From: Rheinheimera sp. MM224
Lineage (GTDB): Bacteria; Pseudomonadota; Gammaproteobacteria; Enterobacterales; Alteromonadaceae
Direction of reading: 5' to 3'
DNA length: 64,000 bases
Assembly: GCF_947090785.1 (NCBI RefSeq)
Contig: NZ_OX352320.1
Coordinates: forward strand, 3,957,001 to 4,021,000
The position numbers and the translations under genes were made by a program. The notes under the pieces were generated by a model. The model searched no databases and was not told the origin of the DNA. It saw only the letters and a list, made by a program, of their open reading frames with translations. This document shows positions 61,891 to 64,000 of this stretch, piece after piece. How positions within the stretch are numbered: position 1 is the first letter of the stretch; each line of letters opens with the position of its first letter.

Positions 61891-62661
61891 TTAAAACTCC
61901 ACAATAACTTTTCCGGCAAAAATCTTTTGACTGGAGCCGTCCTCTTGCATGCTTTTAATACCCTGTTTGATGGCGGCCTCCAGCTCCGGACAATTACAGT
62001 GGCTGGACAGGCCCATATAGACAGGCTGAGGTTTTACCAACGCCTTGGGGAAGATTATATCCTTTAATTCAGCAGCTAACTCAGGATGGTCTTTCAATAC
62101 AGCCTGTACCTGAGTCGCAGGTAACAAAGCGGCATCTATGCGTTGCTTCGCAGCCATTTGCAAAGCGGTTAACACTGAATCCACCTGCACCAGTTGTCTT
62201 TTTTTCATGCCATCCAGCACTATTTGAATTTCTGGCGCTACTTTGTAAGTTCTGATGGTTGCAAGCGTCATAGTGGCCAGTTGACCAGGTGTGTCCAGCC
62301 GCAGGTTTTTACTACTGGCGTAATAAACTCTGTCCGGCCAGCGGGTCGCGAATTGGATGTAATGAATATCAGCCCGTCCCTCGCCTGTTTTGAGAATATT
62401 GATCATTAAATCAGTTTCTCCGTTGGCCATTTGCGCAAAACAGCGTGCGAATGGTGTTTCTTCGCTTGGAACCAAAGTAAAGTTGGCTCTGCGGGCTAAT
62501 TCCTGCAAATACAGTACCGACAGCCCTTCCGGCTGTTTTGTCACCGCATTAAAGCCATAAAAACCCGGAAAAGTGCCCAGACACCAGCGCAGTTGTGGCT
62601 TAGCTTCTGCAGGATTAAACAGTGAAATAAAAAGGGCCAGCCATAACAACCTGTACATCAT
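61891..62661 (-). CDS. periplasmic solute-binding protein (SBP_bac_3 type)
   Basis: About 256 residues with signal peptide (ends PAEAKP). The fold is that of amino-acid type binding proteins (LRWCLGTFPGFYGF, PEGLSVLYLQELARRANF, FAQMANGETDLMINIL, ALQMAAKQRIDAALL, ELEAAIKQGIKSMQEDG). The frame opens at 62685, but ATG 62661 with GGAG six bases upstream begins the signal. No permease or ATPase gene is near, so it may serve as a sensor input, perhaps for the diguanylate cyclase next upstream, rather than transport. Such orphan proteins are frequent in related bacteria. Confidence 0.82.
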   Translation of the reverse strand: MMYRLLWLALFISLFNPAEAKPQLRWCLGTFPGFYGFNAVTKQPEGLSVLYLQELARRANFTLVPSEETPFARCFAQMANGETDLMINILKTGEGRADIHYIQFATRWPDRVYYASSKNLRLDTPGQLATMTLATIRTYKVAPEIQIVLDGMKKRQLVQVDSVLTALQMAAKQRIDAALLPATQVQAVLKDHPELAAELKDIIFPKALVKPQPVYMGLSSHCNCPELEAAIKQGIKSMQEDGSSQKIFAGKVIVEF

Positions 62662-62762
62662 CCTGCACTCCCCCAAACAAATCATCTAAAGAGTTTATGT
62701 GCGCCAGCGCAGATTTTCATCCGTTCTATGCTTTTTGCTCAAAGCCGCTGAATTTTTCGTTT

Positions 62763-64000
62763 TTAGCCCAACTGAACTCTGTTTCGACCCATAGCTTTAG
62801 CCTGATACAAAGCCTGATCGGCCCTTTTCAGGATAGAGTCTTCATCGTCCTGCGCATGGTATTCGGTGACGCCAAAACTGATGGTAAAGGCAGGCAATTC
62901 CGGCTCGTCGAGGCTGGCGATATATTGTCTCAGCATTTCTGCCAATTGGCAGGCCGCTTCGGCTTTTTGTTGTGGTAATAAAATCACAAACTCTTCACCA
63001 CCCAAGCGGAACAAACTATCGGTTTTGCGTAAGCGGCGGCTGATATGGTCTGTTAAAGATTGCAGTACTTTGTCGCCGGTATGGTGACCAAACTGATCGT
63101 TCACTTTTTTAAAAAAATCCACATCCAAAAGCGCAATACTGAAGACGCTGCCACGTTCCGCCAGGCTCAGTTCCATGCGAAGTTGTTCATCCCATTTATG
63201 CCGGTTAAAGGCGCCTGTTAATTTATCCCGGGTTGCCAGCACCAGCAGTTGTTGCTCTATTTCCTGCCTGTTGCTGATTTCCTGTGATAACCGCTGCACC
63301 ATCATTTTCAAGTCGTGCTCAAGCTCTGTCAGCTCATCCTGATGTTCAGGCTGGTGAAAGACCGGGCTGGTGATAGGCTCACCCTGTTCAATCGAATGCT
63401 GCACATTTTTAATTTCGGCCTGAATACGACCAATACGCAAACGGAAAATCTGCAGAATGTAAAAGGTCAGGTACAAGCCAATAACAAAAGCACAAAAACC
63501 CAGGCCAGTATTGACCAGCATAAATTCGTTTTCGTGTTTGTCGGTATAACGGCTGGCTTCGAGCGTCAGCTTTTCCATATGCCGTAAAATAGCCACAATA
63601 CTTTGATCTAAACTGGCCGCTTCATCTTCAAACTGCCGCCATTGCTGCTCTGAGGTATGGCCTTGTTGTAACGCCAGTTTCAGCTGCTGTTCAAAGCTGT
63701 CACTTTGCTGATGAAACTGTTCAATACTGGCCAGAATTTGCTGATGTTCAGCCGCAGCAAAACGAACCTGATGTTGCAGTAAACTTTTATTCAACACCCG
63801 CTCGGCTTTCGCCAGTATCAGTTTCAGGCCATCACGTTGCGCTGCAAAGGCCTGTTCGGGTTTCAATGCAACTTTGGCCTGCTCACCTTTTAAACGAAAT
63901 TGTTCAATCAGCAAATGCTGTTTTAACTGCATCATTTCCAGCTCGCTGACCATTTCTGTCAGCGGCACATCAATTTCTGCCACTTCGTGCATTTCAGCAT
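62763..64000 (-). CDS. membrane diguanylate cyclase (partial, N-terminus outside window)
   Basis: The frame runs off the right edge. Visible are a long helical periplasmic part (coiled-coil-like, rich in Gln/Glu/Leu), a TM segment (LGFCAFVIGLYLTFYILQIF), a HAMP-like linker and a GGDEF domain starting at RDKLTGAFNRHKWDEQL. The active-site motif is GGEEF in FRLGGEEFVILLP, so it should make cyclic di-GMP; the inhibitory site RxxD (RKTD) sits five residues before it, so product feedback is likely. A first TM segment and the start codon are expected beyond 64000. It precedes the solute-binding protein gene in the same direction, 101 bases apart. Confidence 0.92.
   Translation of the reverse strand, partial: AEMHEVAEIDVPLTEMVSELEMMQLKQHLLIEQFRLKGEQAKVALKPEQAFAAQRDGLKLILAKAERVLNKSLLQHQVRFAAAEHQQILASIEQFHQQSDSFEQQLKLALQQGHTSEQQWRQFEDEAASLDQSIVAILRHMEKLTLEASRYTDKHENEFMLVNTGLGFCAFVIGLYLTFYILQIFRLRIGRIQAEIKNVQHSIEQGEPITSPVFHQPEHQDELTELEHDLKMMVQRLSQEISNRQEIEQQLLVLATRDKLTGAFNRHKWDEQLRMELSLAERGSVFSIALLDVDFFKKVNDQFGHHTGDKVLQSLTDHISRRLRKTDSLFRLGGEEFVILLPQQKAEAACQLAEMLRQYIASLDEPELPAFTISFGVTEYHAQDDEDSILKRADQALYQAKAMGRNRVQLG

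Overview
The window comes from a Gammaproteobacterium. Gene content (many long TonB-dependent receptors, a glycan-degradation style of life, a purC of about 370 residues, a ScfR-type regulator) suggests an aquatic Alteromonadales/Chromatiaceae-type organism, with Rheinheimera or a close relative as best guess; this is an inference from the proteins, not a database match. Both window ends cut through signalling genes: a CHASE-PAS histidine kinase on the left and a GGDEF diguanylate cyclase on the right, both on the minus strand.

Left part (1-14.7 kb): pyrC; a ScfR-type XRE regulator divergent from a small protein that looks like one domain of malate synthase G; then an alpha-glucoside module with a TonB receptor, LacI regulator, beta-phosphoglucomutase, GH65 disaccharide phosphorylase and MFS importer. 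Three copies of a TTGCAATCGATTGCAA-type operator tie this module to its LacI protein. A ZIP metal transporter and a YbaK-type deacylase follow.

14.8-23.4 kb is best read as an extracellular cyanophycin utilisation locus: Oar-like TonB receptor, exported cyanophycinase, YfcC-type carrier translationally coupled to it, and an IadA-type isoaspartyl dipeptidase with unusual metal-ligand residues. A LuxR-type regulator lies upstream. Next comes tRNA-Arg(CCG), directly followed by a 2.6 kb AT-rich insert between two perfect 51-bp direct repeats. It carries one large HEPN (ApeA-like) gene split by a frameshift at an A7 tract, a divergent strongly structured small-RNA candidate, and no integrase. This is the most attractive candidate for an undescribed (probably anti-phage) system here. 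hemH follows.

27.8-33.2 kb holds a GNAT-like unknown, an S33-type lipoprotein hydrolase, a membrane LytTR regulator apparently starting at CTG, and a 1.5 kb decayed stretch with remnants of a winged-helix regulator, a LytTR tail and a ParE toxin.

33.2-58.6 kb is a large beta-mannan/glucomannan utilisation locus: two TonB receptors, an acetylesterase, GH5, GH26 and GH3 enzymes, a sodium/sugar symporter, mannobiose 2-epimerase plus GH130 mannosylglucose phosphorylase, phosphomannomutase, a second AGE-family isomerase, and a LacI regulator whose probable operator (GTAACCGGTTAC) appears before five transcription units. The predicted flow is: mannan is deacetylated and cut outside, oligomers enter through the TonB receptors, mannobiose is epimerised to mannosyl-glucose, phosphorolysed to Man-1-P plus glucose, and Man-1-P is converted to Man-6-P.

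The right end carries purC, a GNAT acetyltransferase, a beta-propeller protein, a periplasmic solute-binding protein and the diguanylate cyclase.
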